The notes: generated from the sequence alone by a model not told the origin. A DNA stretch of 64,000 bases from Azorinus chamasolen (GCA_963576725.1 OY755237.1:66622269-66686268); one strand, 5' to 3'; shown: positions 20,385 to 31,023, counted from the stretch's first letter. A program made the numbers and translations.

Positions 20385-20505
20385 TCCTATGAGAGGATTC
20401 TGACAGTTTGAATCCTGGTAAGACGACGAGGTACTCGACATTCTATCTGAATGCAAACTGTTTGCAACTGTTACCATGGGTTCGTATATGGCAGCGAGAG
20501 AGTTA
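20385..20505. mobile_element. TTAA MITE family F
   Basis: GACAGTTTGAATCCTGGTAA and CATTCTATCTGAATGCAAAC form arms around GAGGTACTCG. The copy ends GCAGCGAGAGAGTTAAC. A 207-codon minus frame runs through it and is therefore suspect. Confidence 0.55.
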
Positions 20506-20579
20506 ACATCTGTGATTTCCCATGTAAACAGTTTAGTGGTATTACTGGTATTAATTACTATCCCCGAGCAAAGCACCGA

Positions 20580-21109
20580 GGGTCTGATTGTTGGCTCTCT
20601 GTAGTATAAAGCTACTTACTGAAGGCTATTGCTACGGCTCTATCACCCGGGTCTTTATATCGTGGAAGTAGGTTGAGGTTGCTAACTTTTATATTGTTTT
20701 AAAAATATATTCAGTTAATGGTGTCACTTTTGATGATGCACACAAGGCGATTAATGTGTTGATCTAGGTAAGATAAATACTGTTCTTTAAGTAATTACAG
20801 ACTCTGCACAAACAAAAAACTAAATTCCATATACTTTAAAGTGTATTCAATTTCAATATAAATATTTCATGTACATTTTTATAATAGAACTAACTTCAGA
20901 TATTTTGATACTTTGACATTGTAAATTTTAATAATGATTCCCATATAAAAGTAACTTGAACAATTTCAATAATTGCTTATTCTACTCCACGTTCACTTAT
21001 TCTTTTCAAACATTATAATCGCCAAGAAAACAAAATATGCTGACAGACCAAGGCTCCTACTCATTGCAGTATATTTAACCAGCATTTAAACCAACGAATT
21101 CACTAACAA
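20580..21109. other. Unassigned AT-rich stretch
   Basis: I see no MITE ends, hairpins or exon signals. It is bounded on the right by a Helitron-like element. Confidence 0.4.
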
Positions 21110-21619
21110 CTAGAAAAGTGTGTCTGTAAGACACAGCGATGCCCCCCGTGGTGGTGCTTGCCTAGCTGCACATAAAATTCCTAAGTCATTTGACCTTGAC
21201 TTTGGGCTTGCGGGCAGCATGGAGTGGGTGCGCAATGAAAGTATAGATGGTGTTTAATGTGTATATGCAATTCCATGCCAATAGCTATAGTGGTTAGTGA
21301 GATATAAGACAATAAAAAACTGTGACAACCAACTGCACGTAAATGTGACAACCAACTACACCTAAATTTCCAAGTCATTTGACCTTGGCCTTGGGCTTGC
21401 GGGCAGCATGGTCTGGGTGCACACTGAAAATATGGATGATGGTTAATGTGTATACATGTATGCAATCCAATGCCAATAGCTATAGTGGTTACTGAGATAT
21501 AAGACCATGAAAAACTGTGACAACCAACTGCATGTACCAACTGCACGTAATTTGGTAAAAGCGTGACGGACGGACAGGTGCAAAACATAATGCCACCTGA
21601 CTATCATGAACGGGGGCAT
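21110..21619 (-). mobile_element. Helitron-like nonautonomous element M with tandem monomers
   Basis: Read on the minus strand, it starts TTTTTATGCCCCCG, has about two ~189 bp monomers (each with TTTGACCTTGRCYTTGGGC seen on the plus strand near 21190 and 21379), then GGGGGGCATCGC. A terminal hairpin TGTGTCTTACAGACACA is followed by CTTTTCTAG, with TT after it. The layout matches bivalve pearl/HINE elements. Confidence 0.7.
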
Positions 21620-22440
21620 AAAAAGACACAACCATAAAGTATTGATTGAATGACATAGTAGATCTGCCAATTGTTTTAAGTCATTTCCAGTGCACGCCTC
21701 TCTGCAAGTATAATAACAAGCAACCATTCATAGGTCTACTTCCCTGTACTAATAGAATCTCCAAACATTGAATTTAATATGGCAGAGATTTAATACCATT
21801 ATTGTTTTGTTCATTATGTCAACATTTGAATGCCGCTGAATATCTTTTTTAAAGATATTTCTTGTTTTACAAACTGTTGCGATACCGAACTAGAACGTTT
21901 TAGCCGGAGATTGGGCAAGTGAGAATTTTTCATTTTCGCTCCGTCAATTTTAACCAATCGCGAGCGTCTTCTATATTTACACCTTTGCTTTGTGTTGCAG
22001 ATATTTCTGTTCCTGTCGATTCCTGTCGTAGTTGACAGCCGAACTCTGTATTTAATTCTGTAAAATTGGATTGAATAAGCAGTAAGTATATATCGGTACA
22101 ATTGTTTGAATGCAATTCCATTTATTTTTTTAAAAAACCAGGATCACAAATCTTTATCTCGAGCCGAAAACAACCTGTTGCTGCTGATTGTTTACATTAT
22201 CAACAGGATGACAGTTGAAACCTTACACCTACACCGGTTGTGCACAAACATGTTGTTTGCGTTTAGACAATCTCTGCCATTAGCCATTGATGAATGAAGA
22301 TATTTTGCTTCTTCTTGCAGCAGAATATACTTTGAATATAGTTATAAATGATTTATGAAGGATTTCTGGAAAAAATTATCTACAGTAATGTCAAACGTTC
22401 AATATAGCTGAACATTATGTATGGCTATGTTAATGTTTTA
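21620..22440. other. Unassigned region with a CpG-bearing patch
   Basis: Around 21890-22040 there are several CpGs and GGTTAAAATTGACGG-type sequence in a non-repetitive context (CCAATCGCGAGCGTC). This could be a promoter or first exon, but I found no supported reading frame or splice pair. Confidence 0.3.
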
Positions 22441-23350
22441 CTGAACATCATCTTCACACATAATAGCAATCCCATGGTGTTCTATTTGATTAAAAAGACA
22501 CAGTTTAATGACAGGATATAACTTAGTAACATTAGTATTTGTAACACGTGTCATACATGTGATAACTACCGGGTTGTGCGGGAGACTACCGGATTTGAGC
22601 CCAACTCCCGCAAGTCCCGGCCGGGAGACGACATCTCCTGATTTCTGAATAAAAATGATTTTTATTTTTTCCCACCCCATTTTCTATCATTTTTTGTCAA
22701 TAAGCGCTTGCCAGACGCCTCAAAGAACCAGTGTTGTTGCCTTCTTTACTGCCCTGTTTATCATGGCAGGCACAGCGCCGTATCCCTTTTGTAGTACGTC
22801 GCTATGTTGCCCCTTATCAAAGACCACCGCAGCATGCCCTAGGGAGTAATTGTGACCCCAGTAAAAGGGATTAAATGGTCAGCAAACTCAGCATGGTGTG
22901 TTATTTACCTTGGCATGTGTGTATTCCGTAACATAAACATTCGTGTATGCATATATGTCTCTGGTGTATTACACTGTCGTCATTACATGCTTTTTTCTTC
23001 ACGGTCAGATTCTACTAAATTTCTGTTTAAGACAATCTTATTTTCTGAGACTAAACATCTAAATAGTTACTTTATTAAATTAATTTAGGTTCTAAGTTTA
23101 TTAATAGATGTCCACATGGCATAACTGTAATGAAAATGTGCTTTTATCAGAAAAAATGGAACTCGAAATTGGTTGCCTCAAACCACGGATTTTTCGAACG
23201 GTGAAATGTGTCATTTCATAGAGGCAAACACGAACATTGTTTTCCACAGACATTTGGTAACATACTCAAAAGAAATTGTGTAATGACAATAAGTGAAAGG
23301 TGACGTTCTGCTGCATACACCTTTGTGTATTAAAACAATAAATATGGCTG
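22441..23350. other. Unassigned, with a short GC-rich inverted-repeat patch
   Basis: At 22570-22640 the words CGGGAGACTACCGG, GTCCCGGCCGGGAGAC and GACATCTCC form small dyads, followed by AATAAAAATG. It may be a retroelement 3' fragment, but I could not assign it. Confidence 0.3.
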
Positions 23351-23356
23351 TCAGTG

Positions 23357-23403
23357 TTTTCAGAAAATGAAAGGTCACCGTTTTCAGAAAATGAAAGGTC
23401 ACG
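23357..23403 (+). repeat. Direct duplication, 23-24 bp x 2
   Basis: GTTTTCAGAAAATGAAAGGT occurs twice back to back, with CAC/CACC between. Confidence 0.8.
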
Positions 23404-23530
23404 TCTGATGTCGCAGAATCATTTGATTTGGAATACACCCTTTTCTGCATATATATATAACCTCTGTGTTTACAATTTTTGCAAATGGCTGCCGAATTAA
23501 ATACTGAGGACATTTACACGCAGATATATA

Positions 23531-24001
23531 GATAAATCAATATTCCTAAATCTGTACAAATCACTAGTGAGGCCACATCTCGAATATGCTTCAACAGTGT
23601 GGTCAGTCATATATAAGAAAGATAGTATACTGATAGAGAACATTCAAAGAAGAGCTACCAAACTCGTTAGAGACATTCAAAATAAAACTTATTCAGATAG
23701 AATAAAAGAATTAGGAATACCATCATTAGAGTACCGCCGACTCAGAGCAGATATGATCCAAGTGTTCAAAATATTAAGTGGTATTGACAAAGCAGACAAA
23801 GAGCAACTTTTCACACAAAATCAAAACACAGTAACAAGAGGTCACTCTCTGAAACTAAGAAAGAATACTTTTAGACTTGATATCAGACGCCACTCGTTCT
23901 CACAACGGATAATAAATTGGTGGAATAGTCTTCCCGAAAAAGTGGTAAGCTCAGAAAGGCAGATTGTTATGAATCTTACACCAGCACCCAAACCGGATTA
24001 A
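23531..24001 (+). pseudogene. C-terminal fragment of a LINE reverse transcriptase ORF
   Basis: One open frame reads FLNLYKSLVRPHLEYASTVW, then ENIQRRATKLVRDIQ, LGIPSLEYRRLRADMIQVFK and RIINWWNSLPEKVVSSE. This is the conserved region downstream of the polymerase domain in CR1/Jockey-type non-LTR retrotransposons. The catalytic part is absent (5' truncated) and the usual last residues after the NSLPE block diverge. There is no clear poly-A tail. Confidence 0.85.
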
Positions 24002-24224
24002 GAAATTGTTATAGAGACGGCTCGGAGAGTTACCCAACTATTATATGAGCTCGACAACAGGTAGAACAGGTTGGGAAACCCCACGCATGATTAGTTGCAA
24101 TTTGAAGGTAATTTTTATATATAAACACTTTGTTGTTTTAAATGCCCAACTTCCTGTAAAATGTTTTAGGGATGCTGATGATGCAAAAAATGACCAAAGG
24201 TCCGTCCTCAAGAAAATTAACATT

Positions 24225-24440
24225 TGGGGGGGGGGGGGGGGGGGCAAATGTCAGCCCAAGCTAAACCGCTAGGGGGGCAAATGTCCACCCAAGTCCAACA
24301 GGGGGGCAAATGTCAGGGGGGGGGGGGGGGGGGGCAAGTGTCCGCCCAAGCTAAAACCCCAGGGGGGCAAATGTCCGCTCATGCCCAAATAGGGGGGCCA
24401 AGGTCCGGGGGCAAATGCCCGTAAACACCCCCCCCCCACA
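24225..24440 (+). repeat. G-run tandem repeat (GGGGGGCAAATGTC-type units)
   Basis: G runs of 6 to ~20 recur about every 35-40 bp with GCAAATGTC and GCCCAAGCT between, then a C run and CACACA. The array has strong potential for G-quadruplexes. The glycine-rich open frames are artefacts. Confidence 0.85.
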
Positions 24441-24449
24441 CACACACAC

Positions 24450-24660
24450 AAATAGAATAGAAAGGAATAGTAATTAGAATAGATTATATGAGCACAGAAT
24501 AGATAATGGAATAGAATGGAATGAAACACAAAGGAATTAGAATAGACAAGGGAATGGGATGGAATAGAAAGGAATGGGAAACAGAGTAGATGTTGATGGA
24601 TGTAGAACACAAAATGGTACAGAATAGAATAAGGAATAGGATATAAATAGAATTAATACA
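24450..24660 (+). repeat. Degenerate AATAGAATGG-type pentamer/decamer repeat
   Basis: GGAATAGAATGGAATG and AATAGAAAGGAAT words recur with drift over 200 bp. Confidence 0.7.
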
Positions 24661-24792
24661 AACTAAATTACACAGATGTAATGTGCTAGAGAGGCAAAAA
24701 AGTTCCAATGCCCTAGTAATTAAGATGGTTTGTCGCACATGGTTTGTCGCACATAAAAGTGCTTTTATCATACCTCCCTCCTTTCAAACTAG

Positions 24793-24793
<1 letters not shown>

Positions 24794-24823
<30 letters not shown>

Positions 24824-24827
24824 GGGT
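24794..24827 (+). repeat. (GT)n-(G)n microsatellite
   Basis: Seven or so GT units lead into a run of over 20 G. Confidence 0.9.
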
Positions 24828-24829
24828 TC

Positions 24830-25965
24830 TTTTCTTGCAGATATTTATGTAATATAAATGTAGGTCTCTGGCCTATTATACCTACAAATAACCATCCGCA
24901 TAAATCTCCCTCTTTGACACCCAATCTCCCTCATTTGAAAAGCTAATCTCCCTCTTTGCCTCGAAAAAATTATCACATGTATGACGTGTTTGGACAGTCC
25001 TTTTCTATGTAGGGTATGCTTCTTTGAATATGACAGTTGTATGCTTTAACAGTGATAAACTTGTTCAAGGCCTATGAACTAGTTGCCAATGCAAATCCAG
25101 ACCAGGCTCCATAATGTCATCTATCTATCATTTGAATTTTTTCCACTACATGGCCTAAAGGTTTAAATATCTATGTAAATTATTTTCAACTTTTGATGGG
25201 TACCATGAAATGACGAATCACGGAATCCGACCGGATCAGACAATATTTTCTAATCAGTATAAATTGACACATTCAGACCAGATGATTGTATTCTGTAGGT
25301 TCTAGTTTTTTATTTACAAACTAATTTTCATCTGAAATTGCCTTGGGGTTCCAATATTTTCCATCTACTGCCTCTTTTGACAGGTCAAAGTGATCCACAA
25401 ACAGATAAACTTGAACTGACACATACACAGAGAAATATGGCAGAGAAAGGGCAGTTATAAAAAACTAAAGATCCATTTTCAGTCTGTTAGTCGGACAATA
25501 GAATGTATCAGGCTGACCATATCTGCGGATTTTTCCTGAATCTGCGGATCTTTTACAACTTCTACGGATCATACGTGTATGTTTATATCTAATGACTGAG
25601 TGTAGGACAATAGCCTAGTGGACAAAAGCCCACTGGGACATTAGCCCACTTATATCATAATATGCATAATTATGCATTTTGATTAAGAAATTGCATGAGT
25701 AAGTATTGTAATGAGTTTAAAATATAAGTACATGTATTCATAATTCAACAGCGTAGACATTTCTTTTAATTCTGCAGCAGATCCAGATCCAACACTTTTT
25801 TTACCAGCTCTATATGTTTTACTCGTGTTTTGTTTGGTAGACATAGAGTATAAATGAGTAAAACACTCTGTTTAATTGAATATGAAAAATTATATTTTGA
25901 CTATAAACAGACAAAGGATTGAATTTGTATTAAAAATATATAAATTTATGTAAATGTTGAAAAAT
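24830..25965. other. Unassigned intergenic sequence
   Basis: There is no recognised exon or MITE. A small repeat, AGCCCACTGGGACATTAGCC, lies near 25628. Confidence 0.4.
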
Positions 25966-26012
25966 TAACCCTTTCCCTGTTCTATGTTTATTCCAACTTC
26001 AAATACCCCTTT
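25966..26012 (-). mobile_element. Family A terminus only
   Basis: TTAACCCTTTCCCTGTTCTA and TGTTTATTCCAACTTC match the A right end, inverted. The sequence departs from A after about 45 bp. Confidence 0.5.
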
Positions 26013-26187
26013 TGAGAAGCAGTGGGCTATTTTCACAACTCGCTGACAATGGCAAGGAATGTGATGTGAAACAATTCCAAGATATTGTCATGTGTACATA
26101 CAGACCATCTTTAAAGGAACTTTGTAAATTACATTTTGATGATACATACATACATACTAGTCAAGTTGAATTATGTTCTACATATTT

Positions 26188-26433
26188 AACCCGTTGCTCC
26201 ATAGATTGTGTTCAGTACTGAAGAAATATGGTAACTTAAAGCAGGCTTAAAGTTAAGCAGAATGCTACTTTAGGGACTTTCTTTAGGCCTGTTTGAAGCT
26301 ACAATCTGCTAGGATATTGGACATATGTCTTATGGTGCATATTCTATTTTTCATGACTATAAAGTGTGACAGTTTTCTTGAGTGGAGGAAATATGAAATG
26401 TGTGGAAATAAGTATCTATAGAGTAAATGGTTA
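26188..26433. mobile_element. Decayed TTAA MITE with a D-like inner hairpin
   Basis: The outer ends are TTAACCCGTTGCTCCATAG and ATAGAGTAAATGGTTAA (B type). The inside shows TTAAAGCAGGCTTAAAG...GCAGAATG and CAATCTGCT, which look like D arms. Either a D remnant lies inside B or the hairpin has been swapped. Confidence 0.45.
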
Positions 26434-26439
26434 ATCAAG

Positions 26440-27520
26440 CGCGCGAGTTGCAAAAACAGACAGATATTCAGAATCGCGTGCTTCGATTGAAAAAAATTGA
26501 AATCTACGGATTTTTTTCCTCAAAGTTATGGTCACCCTGATGTATGCAAAAAGCTCCTACACCGGTTGTCTGCATTACTTCCATCCTGTATAAGCATCGA
26601 TCGGCTGCATCTAAAAAAATTTGAAGTCCGCTATTTTATCCATGATTGCATGTTTGTCAACTTTATCGTCATTCATTCTATTTAGTGTGTTCCTAAAATG
26701 CCTAGTGCAACTTGATCGAGGAAAACTTAAAGCCTCTACTATTGCTATGATCATAGCTCGTTCATGGGCAAGTTGAAACATAGACAATGATAAATTCTGA
26801 AACAAGTCCTATTTGGTAAATATCAGGTTCATTTCGGTAAATATCAGGTCCGATTGGGTCCAAATGGGACCAATTCGATGATTCGTGACACCGACTTTTG
26901 ATGATATTGTATTGATTGTAGGCAGAGACATATATATACATATATGTCTCTATTGTAGGCGATGGTGAGAATGAATCACTTGCATATAGTTCACCATAGA
27001 AGTGTAATTTTCAGTACTAACTGTGTGTGGCAAAGAACACACATATATCAGTCTCAGTATTATCGTCCATTATTCTCCACTCTGTGTAACACGCTCATGT
27101 AAGTAAAATATATCAGTCTAAAGTCTGGTCTGGATCTGTTTAGTTATCCAACAGCTGAGAAGCTTTCCATAGACTCTAAATGTCTGAAATAAATACAATG
27201 CACTAAATCAGTGTTTTACCAATGGCTTATCAGCTGATGTCTGTTGAATAATCATATACACTACGAGAACAATCATAACAGTTATAACAATAATCATATT
27301 AAAATAACTGCTTGTTGCATAAATAACAGTATTCTGATCTGGACCCAGCGAACAATTGAATCTTAATTAACAGTATGCTGAACTGACCATCACGCAAGGC
27401 ATGACAACTGCTGCTAAGCTCCCAACTCTCTCTCCCGTTCATACGTGAGTGCTTGTGTCTGAAAGGTTAAAGGGTGGTTATAATAATATATTAGAGTGAA
27501 CTCAAAGAATTAACCATTTG
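26440..27520. other. Unassigned, one D-arm remnant
   Basis: GCAAAAAGCTCCTACACCGG and CTGCATTACTTCCATCCTG (about 26543-26590) recall a D palindrome. The rest shows no gene or repeat that I can support. Confidence 0.4.
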
Positions 27521-27575
27521 TGACAGCCGGGTACGAGAAATGAAAGTGATTTAAAGATGGCGCCGAAACCTTTGA
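27521..27575 (+). other. Possible relic of a TRIM-1-like LTR start
   Basis: TGTGACAGCCGGGTACGAG closely resembles the first bases of the TRIM-1 LTR, and TGGCGCCGAAACC follows ~40 bp later like a primer site. There is no second repeat, so this is only suggestive. Confidence 0.3.
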
Positions 27576-27859
27576 CCAAGCGAAACCGCCAAGATCTTTA
27601 AATTACAAAATATGCCAAAATATCCAACGTATGACCGAAACAATGGACAAGAATAAAGGAGAATACTTATGAAACATTTCCCAATCTCGAAAACAAACAA
27701 TGTAAACTTACTAAAGATTACGACAGATACCATCCAGTTGCGAGTTTCTTTCTTCAAAACAGAACAACTGAACGAAGGTCGTCCTGGCTAAAACGTGAGC
27801 TGAGATTCCGGGACAAGACTAAAAAACTGACCGCAAACCTGCAGGTGGTCACACGCGAA

Positions 27860-28003
27860 CGCAACTTAGTGAAAAAGTTGTGACTCAACTGGGACTCGAA
27901 CCCAGGGCCTCTGGTTTACCATGCCAACACTCTACCGACTGAGCCACCAAGCCACACAGTAAAGCCTATCAACTTAATTCACTACAATCTCTACCCGGCT
28001 ACA
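27860..28003 (-). repeat. TRIM-2 3' LTR, tRNA-like
   Basis: The minus strand has A box TGGCTCAGTCGG, arm TTGGC-ATGGTAA-ACCAG and B box GGTTCGAGTCC. The anticodon-like GGU is not a normal eukaryotic tRNA-Thr anticodon, so this is a derived sequence rather than a working tRNA gene. Confidence 0.75.
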
Positions 28004-28110
28004 CACACCCCCTCTACACAAGAATTCGTCCCGAATTCTTACTCAAAGAACACTCCACGAGTTTCTTATTATTACAAATTATCTTCATATAAATCACCCT
28101 GTGGGTAATT

Positions 28111-28124
28111 CACATTGGACACCA
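28111..28124 (-). other. TRIM-2 primer-site candidate
   Basis: On the minus strand it reads TGGTGTCCAATGTG, two bases downstream of the 5' LTR. The matching tRNA is not identified. Confidence 0.5.
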
Positions 28125-28126
28125 AA

Positions 28127-28272
28127 CGCAACATGGTGAAAAAGTTGTGACTCGACTGGGACCCGAACCCAGGGCCTCTGGCTTACCATGCCAACACTCT
28201 ACCAACTGAGCCACCAAGCCACACAGTAAAGCCTATCAACTTATTTCACCACAATGATTCTATCCGGCTACA
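28127..28272 (-). repeat. TRIM-2 5' LTR, tRNA-like
   Basis: It has the same tRNA-like module as the other LTR. The anticodon arm pairs better here (TTGGC/GCCAG), and the B box is GGTTCGGGTCC. Confidence 0.75.
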
Positions 28273-28611
28273 GAAGCCATAATAAAGGCTCCTCCTGTAA
28301 TAAAGGCTTCTTCTCTAATAAATGCTCTTACATCAAATAGTCACACTTACTCTGAATGACTTCTGTTCAATTAAAACCCTTTCCGTCATATAAGCGCCTT
28401 TTCACACATTTGCAAACAGAGTAGACCCAGATCAGATGGCTCAGTCTGCCTGAACCAAAACATCTTATGTGCATTATAAAAAATCAGCTTCTTCGCATAT
28501 GCCACTACACTGGTTTTCCACACTCAAAGAGTTAACAGACCTTACATAGGTAGTAATTTTGCAACATTACTAAATTTTGATTGAGCTGGAATGCAGCATC
28601 TGTTCAGGATC

Positions 28612-28840
28612 CATTGCTCCAGGTCAGAGGCATACTGTTCCATCCTTCAGTGTTATTTCTCAGTCTAACACTATCTTATTGGTACTCTTCAGTAAATGTT
28701 CTATCCATGCATGCTATTTTTCAGCCAAATCTTATGCTATTGGTACCCATCAGCCGAGCTCCAGGTCAGAGGCATACTGTTCTCTCCTTGTATGTTATTT
28801 TTCAGCAAAACCTTATCTTGTGGTACTTATCAACAAAACT
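28612..28840 (+). repeat. Imperfect tandem repeat in the A cargo
   Basis: CCAGGTCAGAGGCATACTGT occurs twice (about 28619 and 28763). A related GTTATTTTTCAG...CTTAT...TGGTAC segment occurs three times. AGAGGCAAACTGTTC near 28999 may be another partial unit. Confidence 0.75.
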
Positions 28841-28844
28841 CAAG

Positions 28845-28992
28845 GGTCCATGCCTATAAAGCTTTTTAGTTGAGTCTGAGTTTGTTCTCAATCTTTTGAT
28901 TGGTCAGATTTGAGCCAAAGGCTCAAATCTGACCAATCAAAAACTTGAGAACAAACTCAGACTCAACTAAAAAGTTTTATAAGCATGGAACC
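28845..28992. repeat. Palindrome L, second copy
   Basis: The long arms are GAGTCTGAGTTTGTTCTCAA... and its inverse ...TTGAGAACAAACTCAGACTC. They are joined at GAGCCAAAGGCTC, with mirrored ATTGGTCAG/CTGACCAAT. It lies at the hairpin centre of an A element. Confidence 0.85.
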
Positions 28993-29204
28993 AGATAAGA
29001 GGCAAACTGTTCTACAGTAGGAGCCTCTTGATCAGCGTCTGCTCTGTTTGCTAATGGAATTTGAAAGATTTGATTCTTTACTTTTTAAAATGGCTGCAAT
29101 ATTCCACCTTCAATATTTCATTATAACTATTTTGTTCATGAATATTCAGTGGGTATTGAAATTTGAAATAATGAACAGGGAAAGGGTTGAGGAAATCTGT
29201 TGAG

Positions 29205-29285
29205 TAGCAGACTGTGTAGAACCTGATGAAACTGTTCCTTCATAACTAGTTTGATCTTGGTTTACTCTGTTTGCCTCAGTCATTT
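29205..29285. repeat. Stray core hairpin, I/A type
   Basis: GTGTAGAACCTGATGAAAC and ACTAGTTTGATCTTGG with TTTACTCTGTTTGCC surround a decayed centre. There are no MITE ends. Confidence 0.4.
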
Positions 29286-29300
29286 CGTCTTTCTGAAGAT

Positions 29301-29527
29301 TTGACCCTTTCCCTTTGCAAACAGAGTAGACCCTGATCAGATGGCTCCTGGAAGAGCCATCTGATCAGGGTCTCCTCTGTTTGCTTATAGAATTTGATAG
29401 ATCTGTTTCTTTGCTTTCTAAAATGTCTACAATGTTCCAACTTCCATATTTCTTTATAACTATTTTGTTAATGAATATTCAGTAGGTATTGAAATTTTGA
29501 ATAAATATAGAACAGGGAAAGCGTTAA
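29301..29527 (+). mobile_element. TTAA MITE family A, short left end
   Basis: The CATATAAACG segment is missing between CCCTTTCCC and TTGCAAACAGAG. Both arms read CCCTGATCAG, so the usual arm asymmetry is absent here. Confidence 0.75.
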
Positions 29528-29646
29528 GGAAAACTTGGATAATCCTTCAATGAATATTGATATAGGTTTTACTCTTTTTTAAGTTTTCAGTATAGCTATG
29601 CAATAAAACCTTTCTTTAGCAGCAACTCAAAGAGGTCTAACTGTCC

Positions 29647-29880
29647 TTAACCCTTTACTCCATGAATATTCATATAAGAAATAATTACGTTACGGTCACA
29701 AATACTAGTTAATATTAATTGTTATTATAAATACCACAATGACTTAGGATTTTTTGGCCTTGAATCATGTCTGTATTATATCATTTATAAAGCAATCAGA
29801 GAAGAGCCTGATTAGATGTAGCTCAGGGTCTACTCTGTTTTCAAAGGCATTTATTGTCGCTTCTGTGATGGAAAGAGTAA
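29647..29880 (-). mobile_element. TTAA MITE family B, hairpin decayed
   Basis: TTAACCCTTTACTCCATGAA and AATATTCATATAAGAAATAA start the inverted B. The hairpin has eroded to CCTGATTAGATGTAGCTCAG. Confidence 0.65.
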
Positions 29881-30146
29881 AAACAGGTTTTGATGTATCT
29901 TATCCCTGGTCATAATGATAAATCACTTATAACATTAGTTCTGTAGCTAAAGAGACTAAGTGTTGCTGAAGACTGAGGACTTTGAACTTTGATCATTGTA
30001 ACTATAAGAGTGTTCATTACTTTTATAAGTTCTATGATATCCACATATTGTTACTTGGCTATGAATGCCATGTCAATTAACTGTCATGTCATTTCAGCAA
30101 AGATGTGCCATGTAGAAATCAATACTTTGAGGATTTCCCAAGAGCT

Positions 30147-30332
30147 TTAAACCTTTGCATGCTAAGTGCAACCTGACTGTCATATGCAAACAGCTTCAAT
30201 CCAGATGAGATTCCGAGTAACTCGGTGCTTCATCAGAATCCAAGCTGTTTGACAGTCTAATAGTATTTTCTCGAAAGCTTTTTTAAAAGAAAACCATGAG
30301 TCAATGAAAACTCACAGGGTCAGAGGTTTAGC
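30147..30332. mobile_element. TTAA MITE family F
   Basis: TAAACCTTTGCATGCTAAGT is followed by the hairpin CAGCTTCAATCCAGATGAG...GAGTAACTCGGTGC...CATCAGAATCCAAGCTG. The right terminus is weak. Confidence 0.65.
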
Positions 30333-30414
30333 AAAAATAAACCAGACTATGGTTTGACAGTTACAAAGTACTATTGATACTAACTGTTAAAGTGTTTGAA
30401 CCAAGTTTATAAGA

Positions 30415-30484
30415 CCGTTGCAAATAATGTAGACCCACATCAAAGAACTCCCAAGGGAGCCCTTTGATCAGGTATTGCACTGTT
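30415..30484. repeat. Core hairpin, G/I type, without MITE ends
   Basis: AATGTAGACCCACATCAAAG, CTCCCAAGGGAG and CTTTGATCAGG remain. The left terminus of an A element follows immediately. Confidence 0.45.
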
Positions 30485-30744
30485 ACCCTTTCCCTTATAT
30501 AAACGCCTTTTTTTAGCATCTGCAAACAGAGAAGACCCAGACCAGATGGCTCCTATAGAAGCCATCTGGTCAGGGTCTGCTCTGTTTGCTAATCGAATTT
30601 GACTGATCTTTTTCTTTAGTCTTTAGTTTTTATAAATGGCTACAAAAAAAAATGTTCCACATAATATTTCATCATTTAAGTATTTTGTCCTTGAATATTT
30701 AATAGGTAGTGTTTGGAATAAAGAAAGAACATGGATAGGGTTAA
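30483..30744 (+). mobile_element. TTAA MITE family A
   Basis: The left site is TTAC and the right site TTAA. Both hairpin arms carry the same variant (GACCAGATGG; CCATCTGGTC), a case of matched change in the two arms. The A:A asymmetry is kept. Confidence 0.8.
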
Positions 30745-30786
30745 AAATCATTTTCTACAGTGATAAATTTTAATACAACTTTTTGT

Positions 30787-31023
30787 TTAACCCATTCCCT
30801 CATATTCACACCTTTTGACCGTCAGACGCCTCTGTAAAAGTTACTTTATGAAACCATTGTGATAAATAGAGCATTTTCTCCTTAGGAGCAAATGCTCTAT
30901 TTATCACAATGGTTTCTTAACTACAAAATTCTAAAAAAAATCCTTTTTCTAGTTAATGCTCCTTTTTGGTAGATTAATTCAAAGAGGTTGGATCTATAAA
31001 TGGCCTATGAGGGAATGGGTTAA
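30787..31023 (-). mobile_element. TTAA MITE family C, full length
   Basis: TTAACCCATTCCCTCATATT begins and CCTATGAGGGAATGGGTTAA ends it. The hairpin GAAACCATTGTGATAAATAG is centred on CTCCTTAGGAG. Confidence 0.85.

Larger units (their letters stand above)
27860..28272 (-). mobile_element. TRIM-2: second LTR miniature with a tRNA-like LTR
   Basis: Two direct repeats of 144 and 146 bp (27860-28003 and 28127-28272) flank a 123 bp interior. On the minus strand each starts TGTAGCCGG and ends near AAGTTGCG or ATGTTGCG. Two bases after the first comes TGGTGTCCAATGTG, a TGG-initial primer-site-like word. AGAGGGGG lies just before the second. The repeats differ at roughly a tenth of positions. There is no coding frame. 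The flanks share GAA only, so the target duplication is uncertain. Confidence 0.75.
28371..29190 (+). mobile_element. Family A MITE carrying ~570 bp of cargo at its hairpin centre
   Basis: The A left end and left arm run to GATCAGATGGCTC (28443). The right arm resumes at about 29018 (AGGAGCCTCTTGATCAGCG), followed by a normal A right part and AACAGGGAAAGGGTTGA. Between the arms lie a tandem repeat and palindrome L. The split is close to the palindrome centre. Confidence 0.75.

Noticed and set aside
19953..20576. A 207-codon minus open frame
   Set aside because: It crosses an F MITE hairpin, has no domain and a random-looking mix of hydrophobic runs. There is no splice or promoter support.
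24224..24424. Glycine-rich open frame
   Set aside because: It translates the G-run repeat.
27885..27957. A functional tRNA gene on the minus strand
   Set aside because: The anticodon-like GGU is abnormal, the acceptor stem is missing, and it lies inside a two-copy LTR.
28577..28873. Two overlapping plus frames with repeated peptides
   Set aside because: They come from the tandem repeat within the cargo of an A MITE.
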